A stretch of 32,377 nucleotides of DNA from Deltaproteobacteria bacterium. Its GTDB lineage: Bacteria; Myxococcota_A; UBA9160; UBA4427. Positions 22,534-31,421 of this stretch are shown here, in pieces (the first letter of the stretch is position 1; each line of letters starts with the position of its first letter). A model generated the notes under the pieces. That model was not told the DNA's origin, did not search any database, and saw only the letters and a program-made list of their open reading frames with translations. Made by a program: the position numbers and the translations under genes. Where the stretch lies: assembly GCA_029261855.1 (NCBI GenBank), contig JAJDAN010000034.1, positions 117,953 to 150,329 on the forward strand. Reading direction: 5' to 3'.

Positions 22534-22539
22534 ACCTCG
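22524..22539. other. Perfect palindrome holding two convergent stop codons
   Basis: CGAGGTCTAGACCTCG is a 16-nt perfect palindrome. The central TAG serves as the stop of the plus-strand gene (22531-22533) and, read on the other strand, as the stop of the minus-strand flavoprotein (22530-22532). The two coding regions overlap by four bases tail to tail. Confidence 0.8.
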
Positions 22540-24620
22540 CAGCCCGCCCGGTGCCCGTCGAGCACCGCCTTCTGGATGAGCCCGAGACCCGTGCAGTCGC
22601 CCACCGCGTACAGCTCGGGCACCCGACCGACGAGCGCGTCGTGGAGCTCGCGCGCCGGCTCGACTTCCCCGGCTAGGATCACGTGGTCGGCTTCCACCAG
22701 ATACTCGCTGCCGGACGTCCTCCGCAAGACGACACCCTCCCGGCTGATCCGGTCCACGACGACACCCACGTTCAACGGGACGCCCAGCGCGTCGAGACGG
22801 TCCAGGTGCTCCGTCCGGCGTTTTCCGCCAACTTCCGGCGCCACCCGATCGCGGCTCTCGATCACGGATACCCGGCGCCCGCGACCGGCCAGGAACTCCG
22901 CCAGCTCGAGGGCGGCGAGGTCCGCGCCGACGATCGCCACGCGCCGGCCGAGCGGCATCCACACGGCACTTGCACGCCGCAGCAACCCGGGCGAGACGCG
23001 TCCCGCCCCCACGCGAGTGAGCAGGCCCGCGCCCAGGCGTTGCCAGGCCGGAAGCCTGGCCGCGCCTGCGTGCGGCTGCCCGGCGAGCAAGGCGCGCAGC
23101 ATCGGGCCCGTCAGGACATGGGGAAGCTCGCTGCCGGGGAGCGACGGGACCACGACGCGCCCGCCCGTCGCGACGATCACGGCATCCGGAGCGCGGGCCA
23201 CGATGTCGTCTGCGCTCAGCGCCCGGCCCGTATGGACCTCGAGCGTCGAACGGGCGGCGGCCCGTTCGACCTCGGCCAGCAGCCAGTCGAGGAAGGGCTC
23301 GTTTTCCGGATGTACGGTTGCCGCCATCACCAGCGCCCCGCCCAGCCGTGCGTCGCGTTCGAACAGCGACACCCGGTGGCCTCGCGCCGCAGCGACCCGC
23401 GCCGCCTCGAGACCGCCCGGTCCGCTGCCCACGACGAGGACCCGCTTCACCCGGTCTACCGTCGACGTCTCGCGCAGCTCTGCCTCGCGACCGGTCCGCG
23501 GGTTCACCGCACAGTCCATCGCGCCGCGCAGCTCCATGGCGTCGATGCAGTTCTGACACGAGATACACGCGCGCAGCTCGTGAGAGCGGCCGGTTCGCGC
23601 CTTCTCGGCGAGCTCCGCATCGGCGAGCAGGGGACGCGCCATGGCGACGAGATCTGCGCTGCCCTCGGCCAGCAGCTGTTCAGCCAGCGCCGGATCGTGG
23701 ATGCGTCCGACGACGATGACCGGCACATCCACCGCGCGCTTCACCGCCGCCGCCGCCGCCGCGTTGAGGGCCGGCGGCGAGTCGGACCCGTTCACCATCT
23801 GACTCACGTAGCGATCGATCACACCGCCGCTCACGTGGAAGGCATCGACGCCCGCCTCCACGAGCGCCGGCGCGATCTGCGCCGTGTCGAAGCTCTCGCG
23901 CCCACCTGGCACGCGCTCGTAGCCCGAGATCCGCAAGGTCAGTGGGAAGTCGTCACCGGTCTCGCGCTTGATGGCGCGCACGACCTCGACGACGGCGCGA
24001 ATGCGGCTCTCGGCCGTGCGCGGGCCGTACCCGTCCCGGCGCGCGTTGCGCCACGGCGTCAGGAACGAGCCCAGCAGCATGTAGCCATGGGCGGCGTGCA
24101 GCTCGATGCCGTCGTACCCGGCCCGACGCACGCGCCCGGCGGCCGCTCGGTAGAGATCGACGACCGCCCCGAAGTCTTCGACCGTCATGGCCCGGGAAGT
24201 GGTCCGGGTCAGGTACGCCTGGATGGCCGAAGGGCCGAGCGCCTCGACCCCGTTCAGCTCCGGCCCGAGTCCGTCGGGTCCGGGGTGCACGAGCTGGGGC
24301 TGCACGCAGGCGCCGTGTTCGTGGATGGCGTCCGTCAACGCGCGATGCGCGTCGATCACCGAATCGTCGTGGAAACGCAGGGAGTTCAGCACCTCCGGGT
24401 GCCGCGCGTCGATCGTCGACGCGCCCAGGGTCACGAGCCCGACACCGCCCTTCGCTCGCGCTTCGAAGTAGGCCCGAGTGCGTGGCGAAGGCAGGCCGTC
24501 CGGCGTCGCGTACAGGTTTTCCATGGGCGCCATGACGAGGCGATTTCGCAGCTGCATCGCACCGATTCGCACGGGCGAGAAGAGCCGCGGGAACGCTCCA
24601 GGGCCTCGCGACGCGCTCAA
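22530..24620 (-). CDS. OYE/2,4-dienoyl-CoA reductase (FadH)-type iron-sulfur flavoprotein
   Basis: A 696-residue NADH:flavin oxidoreductase. An N-terminal FMN TIM barrel (about 10-345) has RNRLVMAPM, QPQLVHPG and ELHAAHGYMLLGSFLTPWRNARRDGYG. A 4Fe-4S cluster motif CISCQNC...DC follows (Cys352, 355, 358, 370). The C-terminal FAD/NAD(P)H domain has GSGPGGLEAA (about 398-407) and YAVGDCTGLGLIQKAVLDGHRAG. The layout and length are those of 2,4-dienoyl-CoA reductase and trimethylamine dehydrogenase relatives, so it may reduce an unsaturated acyl-CoA or ring enone. The start is TTG at 24620, overlapping the SDR stop by four bases (TTGA). The first ATG is Met22, inside the conserved barrel start. 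Confidence 0.92.
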   Translation of the reverse strand: MSASRGPGAFPRLFSPVRIGAMQLRNRLVMAPMENLYATPDGLPSPRTRAYFEARAKGGVGLVTLGASTIDARHPEVLNSLRFHDDSVIDAHRALTDAIHEHGACVQPQLVHPGPDGLGPELNGVEALGPSAIQAYLTRTTSRAMTVEDFGAVVDLYRAAAGRVRRAGYDGIELHAAHGYMLLGSFLTPWRNARRDGYGPRTAESRIRAVVEVVRAIKRETGDDFPLTLRISGYERVPGGRESFDTAQIAPALVEAGVDAFHVSGGVIDRYVSQMVNGSDSPPALNAAAAAAVKRAVDVPVIVVGRIHDPALAEQLLAEGSADLVAMARPLLADAELAEKARTGRSHELRACISCQNCIDAMELRGAMDCAVNPRTGREAELRETSTVDRVKRVLVVGSGPGGLEAARVAAARGHRVSLFERDARLGGALVMAATVHPENEPFLDWLLAEVERAAARSTLEVHTGRALSADDIVARAPDAVIVATGGRVVVPSLPGSELPHVLTGPMLRALLAGQPHAGAARLPAWQRLGAGLLTRVGAGRVSPGLLRRASAVWMPLGRRVAIVGADLAALELAEFLAGRGRRVSVIESRDRVAPEVGGKRRTEHLDRLDALGVPLNVGVVVDRISREGVVLRRTSGSEYLVEADHVILAGEVEPARELHDALVGRVPELYAVGDCTGLGLIQKAVLDGHRAGCEV

Positions 24621-25387
24621 CGCGGGATCAGCCCGCCGTCGATGTTGACCGTGGCCCCGGTCATGAAGCTCGACGCGTCGCTCGCGAGATAGAGCGCCAG
24701 GCCGACGAGCTCGTCGGGATGCGCTGCGCGCCCCAGCAACGCCGCGCGCGCCATGGCTGCCTGTGCCTCAGGAGAGTTGTTGCGGACCATGTCGGTATCG
24801 ACGGTGCCGGGCGCGATGGCGTTGACCCGGATCTTCTTCGGCGCCAGCTCCGCAGCGAGAGAACGCGTATAGGCGAGCAAGCCCGCCTTGCCCGCAGCGT
24901 ACATGTGCGTGAAGGCCGAGAACATGAACGCACCCACGCTCGAGACGTTGATGACGCTCGCGCGCCCGCTGGCTTCGAGGTGCGGCAGGGCGTACTGCGT
25001 CAGAAAGACCGGGCCGCGCAAGTTCACGTTCATGGACTTCTCCCAGGCTTCGGGCGTGACCTGGCCGAAGGGGAGCGCGAGAGCATTCGCCGCGTTGTTG
25101 ACGAGAACGTCGATCTGACCGAAACGATCGACCGTGCCCGCGACCAGCGCCTCGAGCTCGGCCAGCTCGCTCATCTGCGTCGGGATGGCGACGGCCTCCC
25201 CGCCCTGTTTCTCGATGGCAGCGACGGTCTCGTCGCAAGCCTCACGCTTGCGGGACGCGATCACGACCCGGGCGCCGGCGAGCGCATAGCCCTCGGCGAT
25301 GGCACGACCGATGCCGCGGCTACCGCCGGTGACGATGGCGACGCGACCGTCCAGGCGGAAGAGATCGTTCAGCTGCTGCGAGTCCAA
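24617..25387 (-). CDS. Short-chain dehydrogenase/reductase
   Basis: A 256-residue classical SDR: TGGSRGIG (20-27), SRK after the second strand (45-47, Arg46 favouring NADP(H)), NNAAN (97-101), Ser150 in NVSSVG, Tyr163 and Lys167 (YAAGK), and FMTGATVNIDGGLIPR at the end. The start is TTG with GGAGG eight bases upstream; no ATG is better placed. Its stop overlaps the start of the dienoyl-CoA-reductase-like gene, so the two enzymes are co-translated and may work on one substrate. This is inference. Confidence 0.93.
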   Translation of the reverse strand: MDSQQLNDLFRLDGRVAIVTGGSRGIGRAIAEGYALAGARVVIASRKREACDETVAAIEKQGGEAVAIPTQMSELAELEALVAGTVDRFGQIDVLVNNAANALALPFGQVTPEAWEKSMNVNLRGPVFLTQYALPHLEASGRASVINVSSVGAFMFSAFTHMYAAGKAGLLAYTRSLAAELAPKKIRVNAIAPGTVDTDMVRNNSPEAQAAMARAALLGRAAHPDELVGLALYLASDASSFMTGATVNIDGGLIPR

Positions 25388-25426
25388 GAAAGGTGCCTCC
25401 GTCCGTCCAGGGTCTGCGCCGCCCCG

Positions 25427-27673
25427 TCAGTCGGACGGCAGCGCTGCGAAATCGACGAAGATCGGCGAGCTCCAGGCCCGCGGCTCGTGCTCGGCGAGAC
25501 AATCCCCGTCCCCCTCGCACAACCGCGCCCGGATGCAGCGCCCCTCCGAGTCGTATTCGCAGTTCGCGCCGGCCGCGTTGATCGCGGGCGCCGGCGCCTC
25601 GAAGGCCCGGGCGTAGTAGACCGCGTCCCGGCCCGCCGTGCGGAACTCACTGTCGACGAAGGTGCCGACGCAACCTTCACGGCTGCCGTCGCACTCGATG
25701 ACCTGCCAGGGGTCGTCGATCAGGCTAGCCACGTCCTCGTCCGGAGAGGTCTGCGGCCGCACGCGGACCACCTCGATGCGAGTGATCTCTCGGCGCTCGT
25801 CCGACGGGTTGTAACAGACGCCCCGGCAAAGGTGCTCGATGGCCTCGGGGCCCAACGCATCGGTCGCGTAGTCGGGGCAGCCCGGGTCCTGCTCGAATGA
25901 GCCCACGGCGCGCACCTGGAAGATCGGCGCGTCCTGCATCTCGACCTCGCTTCCCATGGCAAGCGTGTTGCCGCGCGACCCCGGCGGGTTGATGAGGTCG
26001 AACCAGAGCAGGATGCGCGGGCCCGAAGTGCCGTAGACCTCTCGGCGCTGGACGGCTTCCCAGACCGAGTCGCGGTCGCGCCCCTCGGCGTGGGCGGCGA
26101 CGAGTCCGCCTGTCAGGAAGAACGAACCCTGGCGCTCGAGCTCGATGAGCTGGAAGGCCCGCAGGTCCGTGTCCGAGGGGTCGAAGGGCACCGGGAATGC
26201 CGTCGCTGGTAGCGCGGGTGCCCGGGTCATCCGCTGCAGCACGCCGGGCGCATCGCGACGGCGGGTGTTCGATTCGGTCATCGACGAGCGGAACTGCTCC
26301 TTGTAGCCCGTCCCCGGGCGCGCCGTGTGGTTGTCACTCGACGCCATGAAGCCCATGCGGAAACGACGCGGATCGTTCGGATCGTCTTCGAAGTTGCCCA
26401 GGGCCAGGATGTACTGGGCGGATCCACCCGGTCGGTAGTTGAAGGAGGGCTCGGGACAATCGCGGCACTGGCCGGCATCGAGCCAGTCCGCCGGGCGCTC
26501 ACCCTGCACCACGAGGTGGGCCTGACCGCCGGCTTCTGCCGCCAGCTGGCGCGTCTCGGCGGCGCGCTCATCGCAAGTGTCGGGGCCGTCGCCTTCCGCC
26601 AGGCAGCGCTCCCGGATGATCTCTCCGGCGCGGAAGCAGATGGGCTCGTAGTCGGCGGTCGGCTCGGGACAGCGCACGCTGCCGTCCGACTCGTGAACGA
26701 CGGCACGCCAGGACCGGTACGGTTCCGAGTCGCCGTGACCCGAGTACACCTCCAGCAGGGTCTGGCGGTCGGGGTCGTGCATGTCCCCGGAAAGCTGCTT
26801 GTCCCAGGTCGAGCCCGTCGGCGTATAGAAGCCCCAGGTCGTACCGTGAGGGATCACGATCGAATCGAAGCTCCACTCGTCGAGCTTTCGGAACAGCTCG
26901 ACCGGCGTCGGAGCGACCTCGATGCAGTCGCGGGGAAGATCCGGAGAGCTCACGCCTTCGGGACAGAAATCGAGTCCGCCCAACGAGTCGATGTAGGCCG
27001 CGAAGTCGCGCGCCCGGGGGCCGCCGAACAAAGCAAACAGACCGCGCCCGATCACCGGCGGCGGATTCAGCCGGATGCCCAGGGTGCGACCTCCCGCCGC
27101 GATCGGCCGCGTGGGGATCTCATCGTCCGCGAGGCCGCGGATCACGACGTTCTTGTGGCCGTAGTGGGTGTCGGGGGTTCCGCCGACCTGGGTCCATTCC
27201 CAGCCCAGGTACGCGACCGTGTCCGGGTTCGACGCGTCTCCCGCGCGCTCGTTGCAGGCACGGATCGATTCGATGGTCTCGTCCCAGGCGGCCGGCGAGA
27301 TCGCTTCGGCATGATCGTTGATGGACCAGAAGTCGAGGGCCGAGCAGTAGCGTGCGAAGTCGCAGGCATCGGCGGGAGGATGCGCGCCCTCGCCACCGGC
27401 TGCGGGCAGGCTGGCCATGAAGGCGTCGAACGAGAAGGTGGTGTGGACGTGGAAGTCGCCGAACAGGACCTGCTTGGGTGAGGACACACCGACTTCGTCC
27501 GCCGCCTCGCGCACCGCCGCCTCGTTGTCGCGCTGGACCGACGCGGGGCGCGCGGCACCGCGGATCTCGCCAGGCCCGTCCGGCGATCCGAAGAAGCCGC
27601 GGCCGGCCATCCACACGACGGCGAGCGCGGCGAACACGATCACGAAGAGAACGATGAGTACGCGGCGCAGCAT
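25427..27673 (-). CDS. DUF3604 protein with PHP-like motifs, membrane-anchored
   Basis: A 748-residue protein. Residues 4-26 form an uncleaved signal anchor or signal peptide (VLIVLFVIVFAALAVVWMA). The body is DUF3604: LFGDFHVHTTFSFDAF (His75 and His77), DFWSINDHAEAISPAAW, NPDTVAYLGWEWTQVG, SIVIPHGTTWGFY, GFMASSDNHTARPGTGYK and REVYGTSGPRILLWF. The HxH and SxNDH pattern is that of PHP-type metal-dependent hydrolases, so it probably binds metal. The reaction is unknown. Many cysteines in the C-terminal third suggest disulfides and an extracytoplasmic location. The start is ATG 27673, with GAGG eight bases upstream; an in-frame TTG at 27700 is the alternative. It lies 39 bp upstream of the SDR and 79 bp downstream of the M48 gene. 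Confidence 0.9.
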   Translation of the reverse strand: MLRRVLIVLFVIVFAALAVVWMAGRGFFGSPDGPGEIRGAARPASVQRDNEAAVREAADEVGVSSPKQVLFGDFHVHTTFSFDAFMASLPAAGGEGAHPPADACDFARYCSALDFWSINDHAEAISPAAWDETIESIRACNERAGDASNPDTVAYLGWEWTQVGGTPDTHYGHKNVVIRGLADDEIPTRPIAAGGRTLGIRLNPPPVIGRGLFALFGGPRARDFAAYIDSLGGLDFCPEGVSSPDLPRDCIEVAPTPVELFRKLDEWSFDSIVIPHGTTWGFYTPTGSTWDKQLSGDMHDPDRQTLLEVYSGHGDSEPYRSWRAVVHESDGSVRCPEPTADYEPICFRAGEIIRERCLAEGDGPDTCDERAAETRQLAAEAGGQAHLVVQGERPADWLDAGQCRDCPEPSFNYRPGGSAQYILALGNFEDDPNDPRRFRMGFMASSDNHTARPGTGYKEQFRSSMTESNTRRRDAPGVLQRMTRAPALPATAFPVPFDPSDTDLRAFQLIELERQGSFFLTGGLVAAHAEGRDRDSVWEAVQRREVYGTSGPRILLWFDLINPPGSRGNTLAMGSEVEMQDAPIFQVRAVGSFEQDPGCPDYATDALGPEAIEHLCRGVCYNPSDERREITRIEVVRVRPQTSPDEDVASLIDDPWQVIECDGSREGCVGTFVDSEFRTAGRDAVYYARAFEAPAPAINAAGANCEYDSEGRCIRARLCEGDGDCLAEHEPRAWSSPIFVDFAALPSD

Positions 27674-27752
27674 GGGGGATGCCTCGGGTGGGATGTGCAA
27701 CGAACCTGGAACGGAGGATGCGCGTCGGCCGGACGGAACGGTAACAGAGGTC

Positions 27753-28571
27753 TCAGGGGCCGCAGATCGGACGCCGACCCGCGGCGCGCGCCTCGGCGGA
27801 CATGCCCTTGGCGGCTTCCATGTGGGCCTCCAGGTTCGCGATGCGCGTCTCGTTCGAAGGGTGGGTCGAAGACCACTCGGGCGGCGCCGGCCCGCCCGAA
27901 GCAGCCGCCATGTTCCGCCACAACACGACGCTGGCTTCCGGGTCGAAGCCCGCGCGGGCCATCAGATCGAGACCGATGGTGTCGGCTTCGCTCTCGTGGG
28001 AACGGCTGAAGGGCAGGATCACGCCGTACTGCGCACCCATTCCGAAGCCGGCCATCACCATCTGCCCGGTCTCCGACCCCATGTCTGCAGAAGCGACCGC
28101 CACCGCGACCGCCGCCTGGGACATCTGGGCCAGCTGACCTTGAGACACGCGCTCGTTGCCGTGCCGCGCGAGCACGTGCCCCACCTCGTGACCGAGGACC
28201 GCCGCGAGTTGGTCCTGGGTCTTCGCGACCTGCAGGAGACCGGCGTAGACGCCGATCTTGCGACCGGGCAGCGCGAACGCGTTGACCTGGGGGCTCTGGA
28301 ACACCCGCACCTCCCAGCCGCTCTGCTGCCCCGGCTCGAGTTGCGCGACGATTGCCGCTGCGACGCACTCGACATAGCGGTTGGCCACCGAGTCTCCGCT
28401 GATCGGCACCTCCTTCTTCTGTTGCTCGAAGCTGGCGGCGCCCATCTGATCGAGGTCGGCGTCGGAGTACAAGAGCAGCTGATTGCGCCCGGTGGGCGAT
28501 GTCGCGCAAGCAACGAGCGACAGGAGCGGAAACAGGGCCACCAGGACGGTCAGGCAGCGGAAAAGACTCAT
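27753..28571 (-). CDS. M48-family zinc metallopeptidase, lipoprotein
   Basis: A 272-residue lipoprotein precursor. A signal peptide ends in the lipobox LVAC (Cys22). The M48 protease domain has the zinc motif HEVGH (128-132) and the downstream ligand in SHESEAD (Glu193). The segments VFQSPQVNAFALPGRKIGVYAGLL and WSSTHPSNETRIANL are typical of the Oma1/LoiP/BepA-like group of envelope quality-control proteases. No TPR tail follows. It should degrade or help assemble envelope proteins. The start ATG has AAGGAG eight bases ahead. It is divergent from the TM-TPR gene across 73 bp. Confidence 0.94.
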   Translation of the reverse strand: MSLFRCLTVLVALFPLLSLVACATSPTGRNQLLLYSDADLDQMGAASFEQQKKEVPISGDSVANRYVECVAAAIVAQLEPGQQSGWEVRVFQSPQVNAFALPGRKIGVYAGLLQVAKTQDQLAAVLGHEVGHVLARHGNERVSQGQLAQMSQAAVAVAVASADMGSETGQMVMAGFGMGAQYGVILPFSRSHESEADTIGLDLMARAGFDPEASVVLWRNMAAASGGPAPPEWSSTHPSNETRIANLEAHMEAAKGMSAEARAAGRRPICGP

Positions 28572-28644
28572 AGGATTCTCCTTGGGGCGGGGGCTACAAT
28601 CTAGCCTTCGGAGCGAGCTTGCGGTCGATGCGGATGGGTTCCCG

Positions 28645-30921
28645 ATGAGCGTCATGGCAGGAGAAGGCCCGGTCACTTCTCGTCCGTCGGGCTGGATGGT
28701 GTCTCCAGCCTGGGACCTGGGGTTCATTGTCGCATCGCCGGTGGCGATCGTGCCGGCCCTGTGGCTGTTGGTGAATTCGACCATCACCCCCGAGCAGCTC
28801 GCGATTCCCGTCTTCGCCTTCGCAACCCTGGGCCACCACCTGCCCGGCTACATGCGCGCCTACGGGGACCGCGATCTCTTCCGGCGTTTCCGGCTGCGCT
28901 TCGTCGTGGTGCCGCCGCTGCTCTTCGGTGCCGTGCTCTTCCTCGTCCAGCCCTCGTTCTTCGGCGTGGCACTCGCACCCCCGTCGAGCCTGCAGCTGCT
29001 GCTCGTCGTGTGGGGCGCCTGGCACGGCTTGATGCAGATCTATGGCTTCATGCGGATCTACGACGCCAAGGAGGGGGGCGTCCAGCACGGGCGTTCCCAA
29101 CGGCTCGACCTGGCGGTGTGCTTCGCGATCTTCGTGGCGGGCTTCCTCTACAGCGACGCACGCATGTTCGCGCTGATGGACCTGGTGATGTCCGCGGGAC
29201 TGCCCGGCTTCGGGAGGGACCTGCTCGAGGGCACGCGCATGGCGGCCGGGGTCGCGATCGGCGGGCTCACCGTCGCGTACCTGTGGAACTGCGCCGCGCA
29301 GCAGCGGATCGGTCGCGTCGCCTGGCGCCTCAAGCTGGCACTCGCCGTCTCGACTGCCGGCATCTACACCTTCAGCGGCCTCGTGACGACCAACATCCTG
29401 CTGGGCGGAGCGGTTTTCGAGGTCTTCCACGCCGTCCAGTACGTGGCGATCGTGTGGTACTTCAACCGCCGCCTCGAGGCCCGCGCTGGTGCTGGCTTCG
29501 GGCCCCTGCGCTTCCTGTTCCAGGACCGCTGGACCTCCCTTGCCCTCTACCTCTTCTCGGTGGTGGCATTCGGTGCGCTCTTCCTGCTGATGGGCACGCC
29601 CCAGTACGGTCCGATCCGGGCCGGGACGGGTGCCACGAACACCGCTTATCTGGTCTTCTCCGCGTTCTTCGTGACTTCGAGCCTGCTCCACTATTACTAC
29701 GACGGTTTCATCTGGAAGCTCCACGATCGCAACACCGGCGGCACGCTCGGCTTCTCCGGCGGCTTGTCGGACGTCTCGGTTCCGGCATTGCTGCATTTCG
29801 GCAAGTGGGGACTGCTCGCACTCGCGGTCGCCGCCGTCATCGGTCTCGAGACCACCACCCCCACGACGCGCGATCGACAGGAGCTGCACCTGGTGACCCT
29901 GGCGAGTCTCACGCCCGAGGTGCCCGAACTTCGACGCCAGCTCGTCTACCGGTCGCTCGCCGAGCAACACGTGGACGACGCCTTGGCGATGGCAGAGGAG
30001 AACATCGTCCTGCGGCCGCGCAGCCACGACATGCACGCCGATCTGGGTCGGGTGCATCTCGCGCGACAGGACCTGCCGGCAGCAGAGGCGGCGTATCGCG
30101 ACGCCCTCGCGCTGCGCCCGGCCGAGAGCATCTACCGGGTGGATCTCGCGCGCGTCATCGCGCGTCAGGGCGCCGAACGCTTCGAGGAGGCGAGCGCGCT
30201 CTTCCGCGAGGCCATCGCCGCCAGGCCCGATGACACCGGGCTGGCCGTCGAGCTGGCGCTCGTCGAGCTTCGTCTCGGTCACCCGGCAGAAGCCGTGGCG
30301 TTGCTCGAGCCGAGCCTCGAGCGAGACCCGAGGGCGAGCGAGACCCGGGCGCTGCTGATCGAAGGGCTGATCGCCGAGGGCGCGACCCAACGCGCGCTCG
30401 AGATCGCCCGCGAGGGTGTCTCCCACGACTCTACCTCGGCGCTCGCCCAGCGGAGCCTGGCTGACGTACTGGCTGCCAGCAATCGCTGGTCTGCGGCGGC
30501 CGAAGCGTATTCCCGCGCCTTCGATCTCGATCCGTCCCTTGCCGGTATCGAGCACGACCTCGGCCAGGCCTGGTTCCGCGCAGGCCGCTACCACCCCGCC
30601 GCGAAGCACCTGCTGGCGGCGAGCCAGGCGGAGCGGGCGTCGGCAGACACCCACTTCATGCTCGGCGTCGCGCTCCTCGAAACGGACCGCGCGCCGTTTG
30701 CGAGGCTGGCCTTCCAGCACTTCGTCGCGCGCGCGCCAGACCCGGCAACGGGCTACCGAACCCTCGGCAACCGGCTCGCGAAGCGCGGGTACGCCGATGC
30801 GGCGGCCGAAGCCTGGCGCGAAGCCGTCCGCCTGGACCCCGACGACGCTGCGACGCGTGCCAAGCTGCTCCAGTCGGAGGCCGCGCCACACCCGCTCGCC
30901 GGACTGCTCTCGGAGGAGTAG
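28645..30921 (+). CDS. Polytopic membrane protein with intramembrane histidines and a TPR tail
   Basis: I do not recognise the membrane half of this 758-residue protein. Residues about 1-405 hold roughly ten hydrophobic helices, in or beside which lie conserved-looking polar motifs: TLGHH (His64, His65), WHGLMQIYGF (His127), FEVFHAVQYVAIVWYFNRR (Glu259, His262) and LLHYYYDGFIWKLHD (His349, Asp353). Residues about 415-758 are tetratricopeptide repeats with DALAMAEENIVLRPRSHDMHADLGRVHLARQDLPAAEAAYRDALALRP-type helices. The His/Asp/Glu set could bind metal as in membrane di-iron oxygenases such as Brp/Blh, but no family match is claimed. The start is ATG 28645, since earlier in-frame codons overlap the M48 gene on the other strand; a second ATG at 28654 is possible. 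Confidence 0.85.
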   Translation: MSVMAGEGPVTSRPSGWMVSPAWDLGFIVASPVAIVPALWLLVNSTITPEQLAIPVFAFATLGHHLPGYMRAYGDRDLFRRFRLRFVVVPPLLFGAVLFLVQPSFFGVALAPPSSLQLLLVVWGAWHGLMQIYGFMRIYDAKEGGVQHGRSQRLDLAVCFAIFVAGFLYSDARMFALMDLVMSAGLPGFGRDLLEGTRMAAGVAIGGLTVAYLWNCAAQQRIGRVAWRLKLALAVSTAGIYTFSGLVTTNILLGGAVFEVFHAVQYVAIVWYFNRRLEARAGAGFGPLRFLFQDRWTSLALYLFSVVAFGALFLLMGTPQYGPIRAGTGATNTAYLVFSAFFVTSSLLHYYYDGFIWKLHDRNTGGTLGFSGGLSDVSVPALLHFGKWGLLALAVAAVIGLETTTPTTRDRQELHLVTLASLTPEVPELRRQLVYRSLAEQHVDDALAMAEENIVLRPRSHDMHADLGRVHLARQDLPAAEAAYRDALALRPAESIYRVDLARVIARQGAERFEEASALFREAIAARPDDTGLAVELALVELRLGHPAEAVALLEPSLERDPRASETRALLIEGLIAEGATQRALEIAREGVSHDSTSALAQRSLADVLAASNRWSAAAEAYSRAFDLDPSLAGIEHDLGQAWFRAGRYHPAAKHLLAASQAERASADTHFMLGVALLETDRAPFARLAFQHFVARAPDPATGYRTLGNRLAKRGYADAAAEAWREAVRLDPDDAATRAKLLQSEAAPHPLAGLLSEE

Positions 30922-30968
30922 ATCCGATTCCATCGACACCATCAACCACGCAGCAAAGGGGACGAGCC

Positions 30969-31412
30969 ATGAGAACCGATCATGTCACGACCGTTTGGAT
31001 GGCGGTGGGCCTGCTCGTCTGGCTCGGCACGGGACCCGTCGAAGGCGGAATCTGTGGGGACAGCGACAATGACGGAGTCAGCATCTGTTCGGGAGCGGGG
31101 GACAACTGCGCGCTCCATCCGAACGGCCCGTTGCTGTCGACTGCTGGCTGCGACTCCCAGGAAGATGGCGACGCCGATGGCTACGGGAACCCCTGCGACA
31201 CGGACGTCAACAACGACGGCGCGTCCGGGCTCGACGATGTGGGTCTCGTCTTCGACCAAGCGGTAATCGGCGGGACTGATCCGAACTACGACTTCAACTG
31301 CGACGGCGCGACCGGGCTCGACGACATGGGAATCGTGTTCGACGACGCGGTGGTCTCGGCCAGCCCCGGTCCTTCGGAACTCCTGTGCGCAGGCATCATC
31401 CCGTGCCCCTAG
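30969..31412 (+). CDS. Secreted protein with dockerin-like calcium-binding repeats
   Basis: A 147-residue protein with a signal peptide (1-26), followed by a short thrombospondin-3-like DSDNDGV segment. Two consecutive EF-hand-like loops then follow, DVNNDGASGLDD (79-90) and DFNCDGATGLDD (108-119). Each is followed by a similar helix (VGLVFDQAV, MGIVFDDAV), as in type I dockerins. Seven or more cysteines suggest disulfides. The AAGGGG site before the ATG is good. Dockerins usually sit on larger enzymes, while here the module is nearly the whole mature protein. No cohesin partner is visible in the window. It lies 47 bp after the TM-TPR gene and 9 bp before the YjdF-type gene. Confidence 0.82.
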   Translation: MRTDHVTTVWMAVGLLVWLGTGPVEGGICGDSDNDGVSICSGAGDNCALHPNGPLLSTAGCDSQEDGDADGYGNPCDTDVNNDGASGLDDVGLVFDQAVIGGTDPNYDFNCDGATGLDDMGIVFDDAVVSASPGPSELLCAGIIPCP

Positions 31413-31421
31413 ACTCCGGGG

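Noticed and set aside
19351-23568. A 1405-codon open frame on the minus strand across the DUF4410 and PEP-enzyme genes
   Set aside because: It is antisense to two genes with clear domains and has low-complexity His/Arg/Gly-rich translation; an artefact of high GC with few stops.
28572-28644. TACAAT at 28595 as a -10 box for the TM-TPR gene
   Set aside because: No acceptable -35 sequence at 16-19 bases upstream; too weak to list as a promoter.
28594-30945. A 783-codon minus-strand frame opposite the TM-TPR gene
   Set aside because: It has no recognisable motifs, composition is shadow-like, and the plus strand codes membrane helices and TPRs.
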